Notes: generated by a model from the letters alone, not told the origin. DNA of 64,000 bases from Rubrivivax gelatinosus (GCF_004340905.1 NZ_SLXD01000003.1:310001-374000), one strand, 5' to 3'; counted from the stretch's first letter, positions 8,330 to 17,124 are shown. A program made the numbers and translations.

Positions 8330-8571
8330 GCGGGGAGTCCTTCGATGAGATGCAGGCGGCTGCTTGAGCTCGCGAGGCGGTGCGGCAGCAGGGCCTGGTA
8401 GGCCGGCGAGGCGTGCCAGGCGCGAGCCGCCTCCAGGCTGGGAAAACGCAGCAGCACCACCATGCCGCGCGGTGGTTCTCCTTCCACGGCCTGCGGCGCC
8501 GGGACCGAGGCCAGGCGCACGCCGCCGAAGGCCTGAAGCGTTGCCTCCACGCCAACGCGGTAGGGTTTCAC
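8326..8571 (-). CDS. DUF1330 family protein, short
   Basis: An 81-residue protein beginning with GTG at 8571, which overlaps the stop of yqhD by 4 bp (GTGA). Visible DUF1330 features are AFGGVRLASV, GMVVLLRFPSLEAARAWHASPAYQALLPHRL and the C-terminal LIEG. The usual family length is about 95 residues, and the normal first strand and helix seem shortened here (MKPYRVGVEATLQ), so this may be a reduced version. The fold is a ferredoxin-like alpha-beta dimer of unknown function. Tight coupling to an aldehyde reductase and a quinone reductase suggests a role in the same detoxification step. Confidence 0.75.
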   Translation of the reverse strand: MKPYRVGVEATLQAFGGVRLASVPAPQAVEGEPPRGMVVLLRFPSLEAARAWHASPAYQALLPHRLASSSSRLHLIEGLPA

Positions 8572-9725
8572 AGGCTGGCCTCGAAGACCCGGCGCGCGAA
8601 CTCGGGCGTCACGTCGCCGTGCTCACCCAGCCGTGTCGAGCCGTGGGCGTTCAGGCGCTCGACGAGTTCGTCCAGCGCGTCGGCGCCGATGCCGTAGTCG
8701 GCCAGGCGGGTCGGCACGCCCAGCGATTCGAAGAAGGTGCGGGTGCGGGCGATGGCCCCGTCGATGCGCTCGTCCTCGGGGCCGTCGGCGAGCTGCCAGA
8801 CGCGCTCGGCGTACTGCAACAGCTTGGCGCGCTTGGCTTCGCGGCGCAGGTCCAGCATGGACGGCAGCAGGATGGCCAGCGTGCGGGCGTGGTCGATGCC
8901 GTGGCGCGCGGTGAGTTCGTGGCCGACGATGTGCGTCGCCCAGTCGTGCGGCACGCCGGCGCCGACCAGCCCGTTGAGCGCCATCGTCGCCGCCCAGGTC
9001 AGGTTGGCGCGCGAGGCGTAATCGGGCTCGCCGTGCACGACCTCGGGGCCGATCTCGATCAGCGTCTGCAGCAGCCCCTCGGCCCAGCGGTCCTGTACGC
9101 GGGCGTCGACGGGGTAGGTGAGATATTGCTCGACGACGTGGGTGAAGGCGTCGACGACGCCGTTGGCCAGTTGGCGGGGCGGCAGCGTGTAGCCGAGCTC
9201 CGGGTCCAGGATCGAGAAGCGCGGCGCGACCTGGGGCGAAGCGAAGAAGGCCTTGGTGCCGGTGGACTCGCGCGTCACGACGGCGGTGTGGTTCATCTCC
9301 GAGCCCGTGGCCGGCAGCGTCAGCACGACGCCCAGCGGCAGCGCCTCGCGCACCACGCCGCCGAAGCTCTCGAGGATCGCCCACGGGTCACCGGCGTGCC
9401 GCGCGGCGGCGGCAACGAACTTGCTGCCGTCGATCACCGAGCCGCCGCCGACGGCGAGCAGGAAGTCGACCCGCTGCGAGCGGAGCAGCTCGACGGCGCG
9501 CAGCAGCGTCTCGTAACGCGGGTTCGGCTCGATGCCGCCGAACTCGGCGTGCCAGCGCGAGCCCAGGGCGCTGCGCACTGCGGCCAGCGTGCCGTGACGT
9601 TCGGCGCTCTGGCCGCCATAGAGCACGAGCACGCGCGCGCCGGCGGGCACGAGTTTGTCCAGCTCGGCCATCTGTCCGCGGCCGAAGACGATCCGGGTGG
9701 GGTTGTGGTACTGGAAGTCCAGCAT
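8568..9725 (-). CDS. yqhD: Iron-containing NADPH-dependent alcohol dehydrogenase / aldehyde reductase
   Basis: A 385-residue protein; E. coli YqhD has 387. It starts MLDFQYHNPTRIVFGRGQM, the same opening pattern as YqhD. GGGSVIDGSKF is the nucleotide-binding motif and LPATGSEMNHTAVV is the family block. Metal ligands are in VVDAFTHVVEQYLT and HELTARHGIDHARTLAI. The enzyme reduces many short-chain aldehydes, protecting against lipid-peroxidation products. The ATG at 9725 is preceded by AAGGA; an upstream ATG at 9770 would add residues absent from the family. It heads an operon with DUF1330 and quinone reductase genes and is divergent from a LysR gene with a strong palindrome between. Confidence 0.92.
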   Translation of the reverse strand: MLDFQYHNPTRIVFGRGQMAELDKLVPAGARVLVLYGGQSAERHGTLAAVRSALGSRWHAEFGGIEPNPRYETLLRAVELLRSQRVDFLLAVGGGSVIDGSKFVAAAARHAGDPWAILESFGGVVREALPLGVVLTLPATGSEMNHTAVVTRESTGTKAFFASPQVAPRFSILDPELGYTLPPRQLANGVVDAFTHVVEQYLTYPVDARVQDRWAEGLLQTLIEIGPEVVHGEPDYASRANLTWAATMALNGLVGAGVPHDWATHIVGHELTARHGIDHARTLAILLPSMLDLRREAKRAKLLQYAERVWQLADGPEDERIDGAIARTRTFFESLGVPTRLADYGIGADALDELVERLNAHGSTRLGEHGDVTPEFARRVFEASL

Positions 9726-9800
9726 GGCGATCCTTCTGTCTGCGAATGGCGGGATTGTGGAAAGCGCCATTCATCACGAGAAGAACGGATCAGGTTGTGG

Positions 9801-9825
9801 CATTCTCAACCTCGTGTTGAGAATG
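9801..9825. promoter_or_regulatory. Perfect 10-bp inverted repeat, candidate LysR operator
   Basis: CATTCTCAAC (9801-9810) and GTTGAGAATG (9816-9825) are exact reverse complements separated by 5 bp, centred 36 bp before the LysR start. A second inverted repeat, AATGGCG (9745-9751) and CGCCATT (9765-9771), lies nearer yqhD, and GAATGGCG recurs at 9821-9828. The layout fits a LysR recognition site plus an activation site controlling both divergent genes. Confidence 0.6.
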
Positions 9826-9848
9826 GCGGCCAGGCGCCGCTCTGGACC

Positions 9849-10802
9849 ATGGACTCATCGCAGCGCGTGCGCGCCATCCTGTCTTTCGTGCAGGCGGCCG
9901 ATGCCGGCAGCTTCGCGGCCGCAGCCCGCTCGCTGGGCGTGTCGTCGGCGGCGGTCAGCAAGAACGTCGCCGGGCTGGAGCGCGCGCTCGGCGTGCGGCT
10001 GATGAACCGCACGACGCGCACGCTCAAGCTCACCGAGGAAGGCGAGGCCTTCCTGCGCCAGGCGCGTGTCGCCCTGCAGGCGCTGGACACCGCCGTCGAC
10101 ACGGTGGTCGCACAGCGCGCCGAACCGGCTGGCCGCGTGCGCCTGTCGACCAGCGCCGGCTTCGGCCGCGAGCAGCTGACGCCGCTGCTGCCGGGGCTGC
10201 TGGCGCGCCATCCGGGTCTCTCGCTGGAAGTGGACTACGACGACCGCGTCGTCGACCTCGTACGCGAGCGCTACGACCTTGCGCTGCGCGGCGGGCGCAT
10301 CGCCGACTCGTCGCTCGTGTCGCGCCCTGTGTGCCGGTTGCGCCTGGTGCTGGTGGCCTCGCCGGCCTACCTGGCACAGGCAGGCGTGCCGCGCCAGCCG
10401 GAGGACCTGGTGCGGCACCGTCTGCTGGTGCGGCGTTTTCTCGGCGGACGCGTCTCCCCCTGGCACTTCCGCGCCGCCGACGGCAGCGTCACCACGGTCG
10501 ACACCGAGGCGGCGGCGCTGACGCTGTCGTCTCCCGAGGCGCTGGCCGATGCCGCCGTGGCCGCCGCTGGCATCGCGGAGGTCGGTGTGCACCACGCCTG
10601 GAAGCACCTGCGCACCGGCAAGCTGAAGCTGCTGTTGCTGGGCACCCACCACCCGGGCGACTACGAGATGGCGCTGCAGTACCCGCACCGTGCGCTGTTG
10701 GCGCCGCGCGTGCGGGCGACGGTCGAGTACCTGCTCGAGGCTTTCGCGCAGCGCGAGGAGTTGCACGTGCCGGGGCCTGCGCTGGCGGGCTACGCCGCCT
10801 GA
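9849..10802 (+). CDS. LysR family transcriptional regulator (divergent from yqhD)
   Basis: A 317-residue protein starting MDSSQRVRAILSFVQAADAGSF. The HTH is in AAAARSLGVSSAAVSKNVAGLERALGV (about 21-47), with the family RTTR motif after it. An effector-binding domain follows (GRVRLSTSAGFGREQLTPLLPG, then LVLVASPAYL). The frame is open far upstream through the antisense of yqhD, but the ATG at 9849 gives a normal LysR N-terminus. It probably responds to an electrophile and controls the yqhD operon from the shared 123-bp promoter region. Confidence 0.9.
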   Translation: MDSSQRVRAILSFVQAADAGSFAAAARSLGVSSAAVSKNVAGLERALGVRLMNRTTRTLKLTEEGEAFLRQARVALQALDTAVDTVVAQRAEPAGRVRLSTSAGFGREQLTPLLPGLLARHPGLSLEVDYDDRVVDLVRERYDLALRGGRIADSSLVSRPVCRLRLVLVASPAYLAQAGVPRQPEDLVRHRLLVRRFLGGRVSPWHFRAADGSVTTVDTEAAALTLSSPEALADAAVAAAGIAEVGVHHAWKHLRTGKLKLLLLGTHHPGDYEMALQYPHRALLAPRVRATVEYLLEAFAQREELHVPGPALAGYAA

Positions 10803-10809
10803 ACCCGGC

Positions 10810-11544
10810 TTAACCGACCATCGGCAGCACGACACTGGTGGCTTGGGCGAGCGCGTCGAGCAGCCGTTCCTGGAACGCGGGGTCCCGCGCCGCGGCGTGC
10901 GGGGCCTGGCGCCGCCGGTGGTACCAGTAGCCTCCGCCGACGAGGGCCCCGGGATCGTCGGCAGTGACCAGCCATTCCTGCGTCCAGTGGCCCTCGCGCA
11001 GGTCGTCGGTGGCGTGCGGGCCGCCCATGCGCGTCGGCACCCATCCGGGGTCGACGGCGTGGCTGGCTACCTGGGGCCACCGCCGCGCCAGTGCCAGGGC
11101 GAGCGCGGTGATGCAGAGCTTGCTGTCGGCGTAGGAGATCGGCAGCCCGGCGGCCAGCGCCTCGGCGGCCGACTCGTGACCGTCGCGGTGCAGGCCGCTG
11201 CTCAGGTAGACCAGGCGTCGAGGCGGCGCGATCAGCGCCGTCAGCAGATAGGGCGCCAGCACGTTGACCTGAGCGATCGCCGGCCCGGTGTAGACCCCGG
11301 CGTTGTGGATCACCGCGTCCAGCGGTCCGAGCGCGTTCGCCTGCGCGGCGAGATCGTGCGTCTGCCCGGCGTCGGCGAGGTCGCCGATCACCAGGCGCGC
11401 CGGGCCTGCGAGCAGGTCCTGCACCGCGGCCATGCGGTCGCGGTGGCGCAGGTGCACGACGACCTCGTGCCCCTGGTCGAGCAGCGTCGCTGCAGCGGCG
11501 CGCCCCAGACCGTCAGCCGAGCCGGTGATGAGGATGCGGGCCAT
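10810..11544 (-). CDS. Short-chain dehydrogenase/reductase
   Basis: A 244-residue classical-type SDR. The cofactor motif is ILITGSADGLGRAAA (TGxxxGxG, residues 4-18), with DLAD later and the structural HNAG. The catalytic block is LVYLSSG (Ser) with YADSK (Tyr and Lys). RHRDRM after the second strand suggests NADPH preference. The start codon overlaps the stop of the MBL gene by one base (TGATG). It is the last gene of a long overlapping operon that includes an IorAB-type molybdenum oxidoreductase. The substrate is unknown. Confidence 0.85.
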   Translation of the reverse strand: MARILITGSADGLGRAAAATLLDQGHEVVVHLRHRDRMAAVQDLLAGPARLVIGDLADAGQTHDLAAQANALGPLDAVIHNAGVYTGPAIAQVNVLAPYLLTALIAPPRRLVYLSSGLHRDGHESAAEALAAGLPISYADSKLCITALALALARRWPQVASHAVDPGWVPTRMGGPHATDDLREGHWTQEWLVTADDPGALVGGGYWYHRRRQAPHAAARDPAFQERLLDALAQATSVVLPMVG

Positions 11545-12662
11545 CAGTCGGCGGGCGCGGTGGAGGTATTGGCGACTGCCGGCCGGGCCGCGGCCTCGGC
11601 CTCCGGCGACCGCCACCAGGCCTCGGTCGGTTCGGGCGCGACCAGGTCCAGCCGGGCGCCAAAACGCGGTGTCAGCAGCTCGACACCCCGGGCGTGGGCT
11701 TCCCGGCTCACGCGTTCCAGCGGTTCGTCCCAGCGGTGGAAGGCGAGGTCGAACGTGCCGTTGTGGATCGGCACCAGGCGGCGGGCGCCGAGGTCCCGGT
11801 GGGCCTGCACGGTCTGCTCGGGCGTCATGTGCACCTCGGGCCAGCGCCGGTCGTAGGCACCGGCCTCGAGGAAGCTGACGTCGAACGGGCCGAGCCGCGC
11901 GCCGATCTCGCGAAAGCCGTCGAAGTAGCCCGAGTCGCCGCCGAAGAAGAGCTTGAGTTGCGGGGACTCGATCACCCAAGAGCACCACAGGCGCCGGTTG
12001 CGGTCGAAGAGCCCGCGGCCGGAGAAGTGCCGCGCCGGTGTGGCGGTCAGGCGCAGGCCGGCGACGGTGGTGTGTTCCCACCAGGCCAGCTCGCGCACCC
12101 GGGACGCCGGCACGCCCCAGTCGACGAGCAGTTCGCCGACACCCAGCGGAGCGACGAAGACCTCGGCACGATGGGCCAGCGCGCGGATCGTCGGCTCGTC
12201 GAGATGGTCGTAGTGGTCGTGCGACAGCAGCACCGCCGCCAGCGGCGGCAGCTCGTCCAGCGCGATCGGCGGCGCGTGGAAGCGCAGCGGCCCCAGCCAG
12301 TCCACCGGCGAGCTGCGGCGCGAGAACACCGGGTCGGTGAGCCAGAAGCGGCTGTCGAGCTTGAACAGCAGCGTCGAGTGCCCCAGGCGCCAGGCGCTGC
12401 CGTCGGGCGCGCGTGCCAGATCCTGTGCGGTGAGCCGCTGCACCGCGATCGGCCCGACGGGCCGGGTGCCGGCAGGTTTGTCGAACAGCATCTGCACGGT
12501 CAGGTGCAGGCTGGCCAGGCCGTCGGGGGTGCTGGCCGGAACGGCGGCGTGAGGAAGTCGCGAGGGCAGGGAGTGCATCGGGTCCGGCGGGGGTGGGGTG
12601 CAGGCAGGCAGCCCGGCCGTCAGTATCAGCGCCAGCAGCGTGGCGCGGCGCAGGAGCTTCAC
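11544..12662 (-). CDS. MBL-fold metallo-hydrolase lipoprotein (RomA/NAPE-PLD-like)
   Basis: A 372-residue protein starting with GTG at 12662, which overlaps the upstream stop by 4 bp. A lipobox, GLPAC (Cys21), predicts a lipoprotein. The metal-binding motif LLSHDHYDHLD (HxHxDH) is followed by ARHFSGRG, FFGGDSGYFDGF (bridging Asp) and PIHNGTFDLAFH. The WLGHSTLL-like stretch (WRLGHSTLLFKL) is typical of the UlaG/RomA/NAPE-PLD group, which hydrolyses phosphodiesters or lactones. Its place in an operon with molybdenum-enzyme genes is unusual and its substrate unknown. Confidence 0.85.
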   Translation of the reverse strand: MKLLRRATLLALILTAGLPACTPPPPDPMHSLPSRLPHAAVPASTPDGLASLHLTVQMLFDKPAGTRPVGPIAVQRLTAQDLARAPDGSAWRLGHSTLLFKLDSRFWLTDPVFSRRSSPVDWLGPLRFHAPPIALDELPPLAAVLLSHDHYDHLDEPTIRALAHRAEVFVAPLGVGELLVDWGVPASRVRELAWWEHTTVAGLRLTATPARHFSGRGLFDRNRRLWCSWVIESPQLKLFFGGDSGYFDGFREIGARLGPFDVSFLEAGAYDRRWPEVHMTPEQTVQAHRDLGARRLVPIHNGTFDLAFHRWDEPLERVSREAHARGVELLTPRFGARLDLVAPEPTEAWWRSPEAEAAARPAVANTSTAPAD

Positions 12663-13345
12663 CGTCGGCCCTCGGAGAGCTGAGGCCGTGTGCCGGCCGG
12701 CCAGTCCACCCGGGCCGGGGCCAGGCGACGGCGCAGGGTCTCCAGGTCCTGCTCGGTATCCAGGTCGACGACATGGCACTCGTCTTCGCAGGCCAGCGCC
12801 TGCACGGCCTGCGGATTCGCCGCGAGCCAGTCGCGCAGGCCGACACCCGCGGCGGCGGCGTCCAGTCTCGCGGCGGCGGCGGCCGACAGCAGCACCGGAT
12901 GGCCACGCTGCCCGCCGACCCAGGGCACCAGAGCCTGGACGTGGTGCTCGCGGCGGTGCCAGGCCGCCACCAGAGCCCGCACGGCGCCGGCGTGCAGCAG
13001 CGGCAGGTCGGCGACGCAGAACATCAGGTCGTGGCCGGGCCGGCGCTCCAGGCCGGCGCGCAGGCCCAGGCGTTGCGATTCGGCGCGGCTCGCGTCCTTT
13101 TGCCGGTGTTCCAGCACGAGGGCGCCGACCCGGCTCGCCAGCGTGTGCCAGGTGTCGAGGTAGGGGCCGACGACGACGAGGACCTCGGCCGCGCCGGCAC
13201 CGCGCAGCGCCTGCACCACGCCGTCGAAGAGGCTGCGGCCGTCGATCTCCAGCGCCGCCTTGGCGCAGCCGCCCAGCCGGCGGCCCTGGCCGGCGGCGAG
13301 CACGACGGCGCACAGCGGGGCCGGATCCACGGGCGTCTCAGGCAT
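12659..13345 (-). CDS. MobA-like nucleotidyltransferase (MocA/CoxL-associated type)
   Basis: A 228-residue protein with the MobA/GlmU-type NTP-transferase start CAVVLAAGQGRRLGGCAKAAL. MobA normally has LxGGxxxRMGxxK; here GQGRRLGG-CAK fills that place. CVADLPLLHAGAVRAL provides the metal-binding Asp. The C-terminal VVDLDTEQDLETL is typical of the MocA/MobA-like branch that makes the cytosine or guanine dinucleotide form of molybdenum cofactor for xanthine-oxidase-family enzymes. The ATG at 13345 lies within the last codons of xdhC (8-bp overlap). It serves the IorAB-like enzyme encoded upstream in the same operon. Confidence 0.85.
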   Translation of the reverse strand: MPETPVDPAPLCAVVLAAGQGRRLGGCAKAALEIDGRSLFDGVVQALRGAGAAEVLVVVGPYLDTWHTLASRVGALVLEHRQKDASRAESQRLGLRAGLERRPGHDLMFCVADLPLLHAGAVRALVAAWHRREHHVQALVPWVGGQRGHPVLLSAAAAARLDAAAAGVGLRDWLAANPQAVQALACEDECHVVDLDTEQDLETLRRRLAPARVDWPAGTRPQLSEGRR

Positions 13346-14372
13346 CGCAGGCGGCGCCCGGCCGGGCCGAGTCGTGCGCGGCCTTGCCATCGGCCACGGC
13401 GCGGCCGGCGCCCGGCACCACGCCGTTTCGTGCCGCGACGAGCTCGGCCATGATCGACAGCGCGATCTCGGCCGGCGTGCGGCTGCCGATGTACAGGCCG
13501 GCCGGGCCGCGCAGGCGCTGCAGTTGCGTGTCGTCCAGCCCGAAGTGCGTGCGCAGGCGTTCGCGGCGCCGCTCGCTGTTGCGCCGCGAGCCGATCGCGC
13601 CGACGTAGAACGCGTCCGACTGCAGCGCCTCGATCAGCGCCAGATCGTCGAGCTTGGGATCATGCGTCAGCGCGACGACGGCGGTGCCGTGGTCGGGGCG
13701 CAGGCGCAGGATCAGGTCGTCGGGCATCTCGGTGCTGAGCTCGACGCCTGGCCAGGCCTGGCCCTCGTGGCGCTCGGTGCGCGGGTCGCAGACCAGCACC
13801 TCGAAGCCCAGGCCGCCGGCAATGCGACTCATGAAGGCCGCGAGGTCGCCGGCTCCGATCAGTACCAGCCGGGCGCGCGGGCCGTGCACCGTCACGAACC
13901 GGTCGACGTCCAGCCGCGGCTCGGCGTCATGCGCGGCGTCGCGCAGCTCGACGCGGCCGTCGTCCAGGTGCAGTACGCGCTCGACGCGCCGCCGCTCTCG
14001 CCGGGCCTGCAGCAACTCGTCGAGCCGGCTGTGCGCCGAGACCGGCTCGAGGACCAGCTCCACCGTGCCGCCGCAGGGCAGGCCGAAGCGCTGCGCCTGC
14101 TCGGCCGACACGCCGTAGCGCCGCAGCGCCGGCCGGGCGGCGGCGCACAGCGCCTCGACGCCTCCGGCACGCACCTGCTCGATGAGGTCGTCCTCAAGAC
14201 AGCCGCCCGAAACCGAGCCGACCGTCGCGCCGCGGGCGTCGATGGCCATCAGCGAGCCCGGCGGCCGCGGCGACGAGCCCCAGGTGCGCGCCACGCAGAC
14301 CAGCAGCGTTGGCCGCCCCAGCGCGTGCCAGGCGGCGGCGGCCTGCAGCACCTGCATGTCCAGGTCGTCCAT
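13338..14372 (-). CDS. xdhC: XdhC family molybdoenzyme maturation protein
   Basis: A 344-residue protein with the two XdhC domains. The N-terminal CoxI part contains RTWGSSPRPPGSLMAI, VSGGCLEDDLIEQV and LPCGGTVELVLEP. The C-terminal Rossmann-like part contains RARLVLIGAGDLAAFMSRIA, ALTHDPKLDDLALI, FYVGAIGSRRNSERR and LYIGSRTPAEIALSI. XdhC proteins bind molybdenum cofactor, promote its sulfuration and insert it into xanthine-dehydrogenase-type enzymes. It starts 9 bp after the large catalytic subunit gene and overlaps the MobA-like gene, so the two maturation factors are made with their client. Confidence 0.92.
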   Translation of the reverse strand: MDDLDMQVLQAAAAWHALGRPTLLVCVARTWGSSPRPPGSLMAIDARGATVGSVSGGCLEDDLIEQVRAGGVEALCAAARPALRRYGVSAEQAQRFGLPCGGTVELVLEPVSAHSRLDELLQARRERRRVERVLHLDDGRVELRDAAHDAEPRLDVDRFVTVHGPRARLVLIGAGDLAAFMSRIAGGLGFEVLVCDPRTERHEGQAWPGVELSTEMPDDLILRLRPDHGTAVVALTHDPKLDDLALIEALQSDAFYVGAIGSRRNSERRRERLRTHFGLDDTQLQRLRGPAGLYIGSRTPAEIALSIMAELVAARNGVVPGAGRAVADGKAAHDSARPGAACDA

Positions 14373-14381
14373 CGCCGCCGC

Positions 14382-16613
14382 TCAGCCCAGGTCGAAAGGC
14401 AGGCTGCGCAGCCGCCGGCCGGCCAGGCGCGCGATCGCGTTGGCGAAGGCCGGTGCCAGCGGTGGCAGCCCGGGCTCGCCCATGCCGCTGGGCGGCTCGG
14501 CGCTGGGCACGAGGTGCACGTCGAAGGCCGGGATGTCGGGCATGCGCGCGATCGTGAAGTCGCCGAAGTTGCCCTGCACGACGCGGCCGTCCTCGAGCGT
14601 GATCGCCGAGCCCGGCAGGCAGGTCGACAGGCCCATGATGGCCGCGCCCTGCAACTGCGCCTCGATGCCGCGCGGGTTGACCGCGAGGTTGCAGTGCACG
14701 CCGGCCGTCACGCGGTGCAGCACCGGCCGGCCATCGTCCAGCGAGGCTTCGACGACGTAGGCGACCACGGTGCCGAAGCACTCGTGCACCGCCACGCCCC
14801 AGGCCTGTCCCGGCGCCAGCTTGCGCCGGCCGTAGCCGCTGCGCTGCACCGCCAGCTCCAGCGCCGCACGGTAGCGCGGGTGCTCCGCGCCGATCAGCGC
14901 CAGGCGGTAGGCCACCGGGTCCTGACCGGTGCGCTGCGCGATCTCGTCGATCAGGCTCTCCATCACGAACGCGGTGTGCGTGCTGCCGACGCTGCGCCAC
15001 CAGTGCACCGGCACGTTGACCTTGGGGTGGTGCACCGTCAGGCGCATCGGCAGCGGATACGGGTCGCGCATGCCCTCGGTGCAGGTCGAATCGATGCCGT
15101 TCTGGATCGCGTAGCGGCCGAACAGCGTGCCCTCGGTGATCGACTGCGCGACGATGACGTGGTCCCAGGCCAGGACCCGGCCACGATCGTCGAAACCGAT
15201 GCGGGCGCGGTGCAGGTGCAGCGGGCGGTAGAAGCCGCCGCGCATGTCGTCCTCGCGCGTCCACAGCAGCTTGACCGGCGCGTGGATGCCCGCCCGGCGC
15301 ATGGCCTGCGCGACGCGGCAGGCGTCGACGACGTAGTCGCGGTGGCCCATCGCCCGGCGCCCGAAGCCGCCACCCGAGGACTGGACGTCCAGCCGGATCT
15401 TCTCCGGCGCCAGCCCCAGCACCTCGGCCGCCGCGGCGGCGTCCACGCCCGGCATCTGCGAGCCGGTCCAGATCTCGGCGCCGTCGTCGGCCAGGCGCAC
15501 GGTGCAGTTCAGCGGCTCCATCGCCGCATGGGCGAGGTAGGGGAAGACGAACTCTGCCTCCAACTGCCGCGGCGCCTGCGCCAGCGCTGCCATGTCGGCG
15601 TCGAACTTGCGCGGGCCGGGCCGGGTGGCCAGTTCGCGGTACTGCACGAGCTGGCGTGCGCTGTCGACCTTCTCGACGCCGTCCAGGTCCCATTCCAGCC
15701 GCAGCGCGTCGCGGCCGCGGCGCGCCTGGAAGCTGCCATCGGCGACGACGGCCACGCCTTCGCCGCCCAGGTCCAGTGGCACGCGCAGCACGGCGCGCAC
15801 GCCGCGCACGGCACGCGCCTCCCGCTCGTCGACCAAGCGCAGCCGTCCGCCGAAGACCGGTGGCCTGGCGATGACGGCCGTCAGCAGGCCGGGCAGCTGC
15901 ACGTCGATGCCGAAGGACTGGCGGCCGCTGCTCTTGGCGCGCGCGTCGAGCCGGGTCGTCGGCTGCCCGATCAGGCGGAAGTCCCGGGGTTCCTTCAGCG
16001 TGACGCGGGCCGGCACCGGCAGGGCCATCGCCGCCTCGGCCAGCTCGCCGTAGCCGGCTTCGCGACCGCCGGGACCGAAGACGCGGCCCTCGCGCGTGGA
16101 CAGGCGCCCGGCGGGCAACTGCCAGCGCCGTGCGGCGGCCTCGACCAGCATCGCACGCGCGCGGGCACCGAGTTCGCGGTACTGCAGCCAGCTGGTGCGG
16201 ATGCTGGCCGAGCCGCCCGTCAGCTGCATGCCGCGCATCGGGTCGGCGTAGGCCGCGGCGACGCCGGCCAGCCGGCTCCGGACGCGGCTCCAGTCGGCAT
16301 CCAGCTCCTCGGCCAGGATCAGCGGCAGAGCCGTCTGCACGCCCTGGCCGAACTCCAGCCGGTTGACGGTCACCGTGACGAGACCGTCGGGCGCGATCTC
16401 GACGAAGGCCGCGGGCTGCTGCGTCGGCGCCAGCGGCGCGGGCACCGCTTCGTCCTTCGCCTCGGCGGCGAGCGGGTAGGCGCCGAGCGCCAGGCCGACC
16501 GCGCCGGCCAGCTTGAGGAAGCGGCGGCGCGGCATCGGCTCGGCGGCCAGCGGCTCGGCCAGCAGGCGCTGCAGCACGGGCGGCAGCTCGTTTTGCGAAA
16601 CGGGGATGGCCAT
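14382..16613 (-). CDS. Xanthine-dehydrogenase-family molybdopterin-binding subunit (IorB-like)
   Basis: A 743-residue Tat substrate with RRRFLKLAGAVGLALG at residues 29-44 after a short leader. The architecture is that of isoquinoline 1-oxidoreductase beta subunits and membrane-associated aldehyde dehydrogenases. Markers are VTVNRLEFGQGVQTALPLI, QQRFG-type region SSGRQSFGIDVQLPG, HAAMEPLNCTV, SSGGGFGRRAMGH (molybdopterin contact) and a C-terminal SGMGEPGLPPLAPAFANAI with the active-site Glu. The enzyme would hydroxylate or oxidise an aldehyde or N-heterocycle, passing electrons through the 2Fe-2S partner encoded just upstream. A Tat-exported large subunit with an unexported small subunit is normal for this family. 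Confidence 0.88.
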   Translation of the reverse strand: MAIPVSQNELPPVLQRLLAEPLAAEPMPRRRFLKLAGAVGLALGAYPLAAEAKDEAVPAPLAPTQQPAAFVEIAPDGLVTVTVNRLEFGQGVQTALPLILAEELDADWSRVRSRLAGVAAAYADPMRGMQLTGGSASIRTSWLQYRELGARARAMLVEAAARRWQLPAGRLSTREGRVFGPGGREAGYGELAEAAMALPVPARVTLKEPRDFRLIGQPTTRLDARAKSSGRQSFGIDVQLPGLLTAVIARPPVFGGRLRLVDEREARAVRGVRAVLRVPLDLGGEGVAVVADGSFQARRGRDALRLEWDLDGVEKVDSARQLVQYRELATRPGPRKFDADMAALAQAPRQLEAEFVFPYLAHAAMEPLNCTVRLADDGAEIWTGSQMPGVDAAAAAEVLGLAPEKIRLDVQSSGGGFGRRAMGHRDYVVDACRVAQAMRRAGIHAPVKLLWTREDDMRGGFYRPLHLHRARIGFDDRGRVLAWDHVIVAQSITEGTLFGRYAIQNGIDSTCTEGMRDPYPLPMRLTVHHPKVNVPVHWWRSVGSTHTAFVMESLIDEIAQRTGQDPVAYRLALIGAEHPRYRAALELAVQRSGYGRRKLAPGQAWGVAVHECFGTVVAYVVEASLDDGRPVLHRVTAGVHCNLAVNPRGIEAQLQGAAIMGLSTCLPGSAITLEDGRVVQGNFGDFTIARMPDIPAFDVHLVPSAEPPSGMGEPGLPPLAPAFANAIARLAGRRLRSLPFDLG

Positions 16614-16625
16614 GCGGGGCTCCGG

Positions 16626-17099
16626 TCAGGCGAGGGCGCGCGCGGCGTCGGCGACGGCAGCGCGGATGCGGGCGTAGGTGCCGCAGCGGCACAGGTTGCC
16701 GGCCATCGCGGCGTCGATCTCGGCGGCCGTGGGTTGCTGCCCGGCGGGCAGCGACTTCAGGAAGGCGGTCGCCGTCATGATCTGCCCGCTCTGGCAGTAG
16801 CCGCACTGGGCGACGTCGTGGCGCACCCAGGCTTCGTGCACGGCGGTGCCGACGCGGTCCTCCGATGCCGTGACCTGCTCGACCGTCGTGATGCGCCGGC
16901 CCTGGGCGGCCGAGACCGGCGTGATGCACGAGCGCACCGCCTGGCCGTCCAGATGCACGGTGCAGGCGCCGCACAGGCCGGCGCCGCATCCGAACTTGGT
17001 GCCGGTCAGGCCCAGTGTGTCGCGCAGCGCCCAGAGGATGGGAGTCTCGGGGTCGACGTCGACCGTCAGGTCGCGGCCGTTGATGTTCAATCGGGGCAT
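16626..17099 (-). CDS. (2Fe-2S)-binding small subunit of IorAB-type oxidoreductase
   Basis: A 157-residue protein with the two iron-sulfur domains of the xanthine-oxidase small subunit. The plant-type cluster cysteines are C38, C43, C46 and C58 (CGAGLCGACTVHLDG...C). The second cluster has C99, C102, C137 and C139 (CGYCQSG...CRCGTY). The start at 17099 gives the canonical short N-terminal beta strand MPRLNINGRDL. It is the first gene of the operon running to 10810, 12 bp ahead of the molybdopterin subunit. It transfers electrons from the molybdenum centre to an acceptor. Confidence 0.93.
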   Translation of the reverse strand: MPRLNINGRDLTVDVDPETPILWALRDTLGLTGTKFGCGAGLCGACTVHLDGQAVRSCITPVSAAQGRRITTVEQVTASEDRVGTAVHEAWVRHDVAQCGYCQSGQIMTATAFLKSLPAGQQPTAAEIDAAMAGNLCRCGTYARIRAAVADAARALA

Positions 17100-17124
17100 G
17101 GCAGGGGGTTCCTCGGCAGCGGAG

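Noticed and set aside
8364..10802. An 812-codon frame containing the LysR gene at 9849
   Set aside because: The first 495 codons are antisense to yqhD and the DUF1330 gene; the LysR family start is at 9849.
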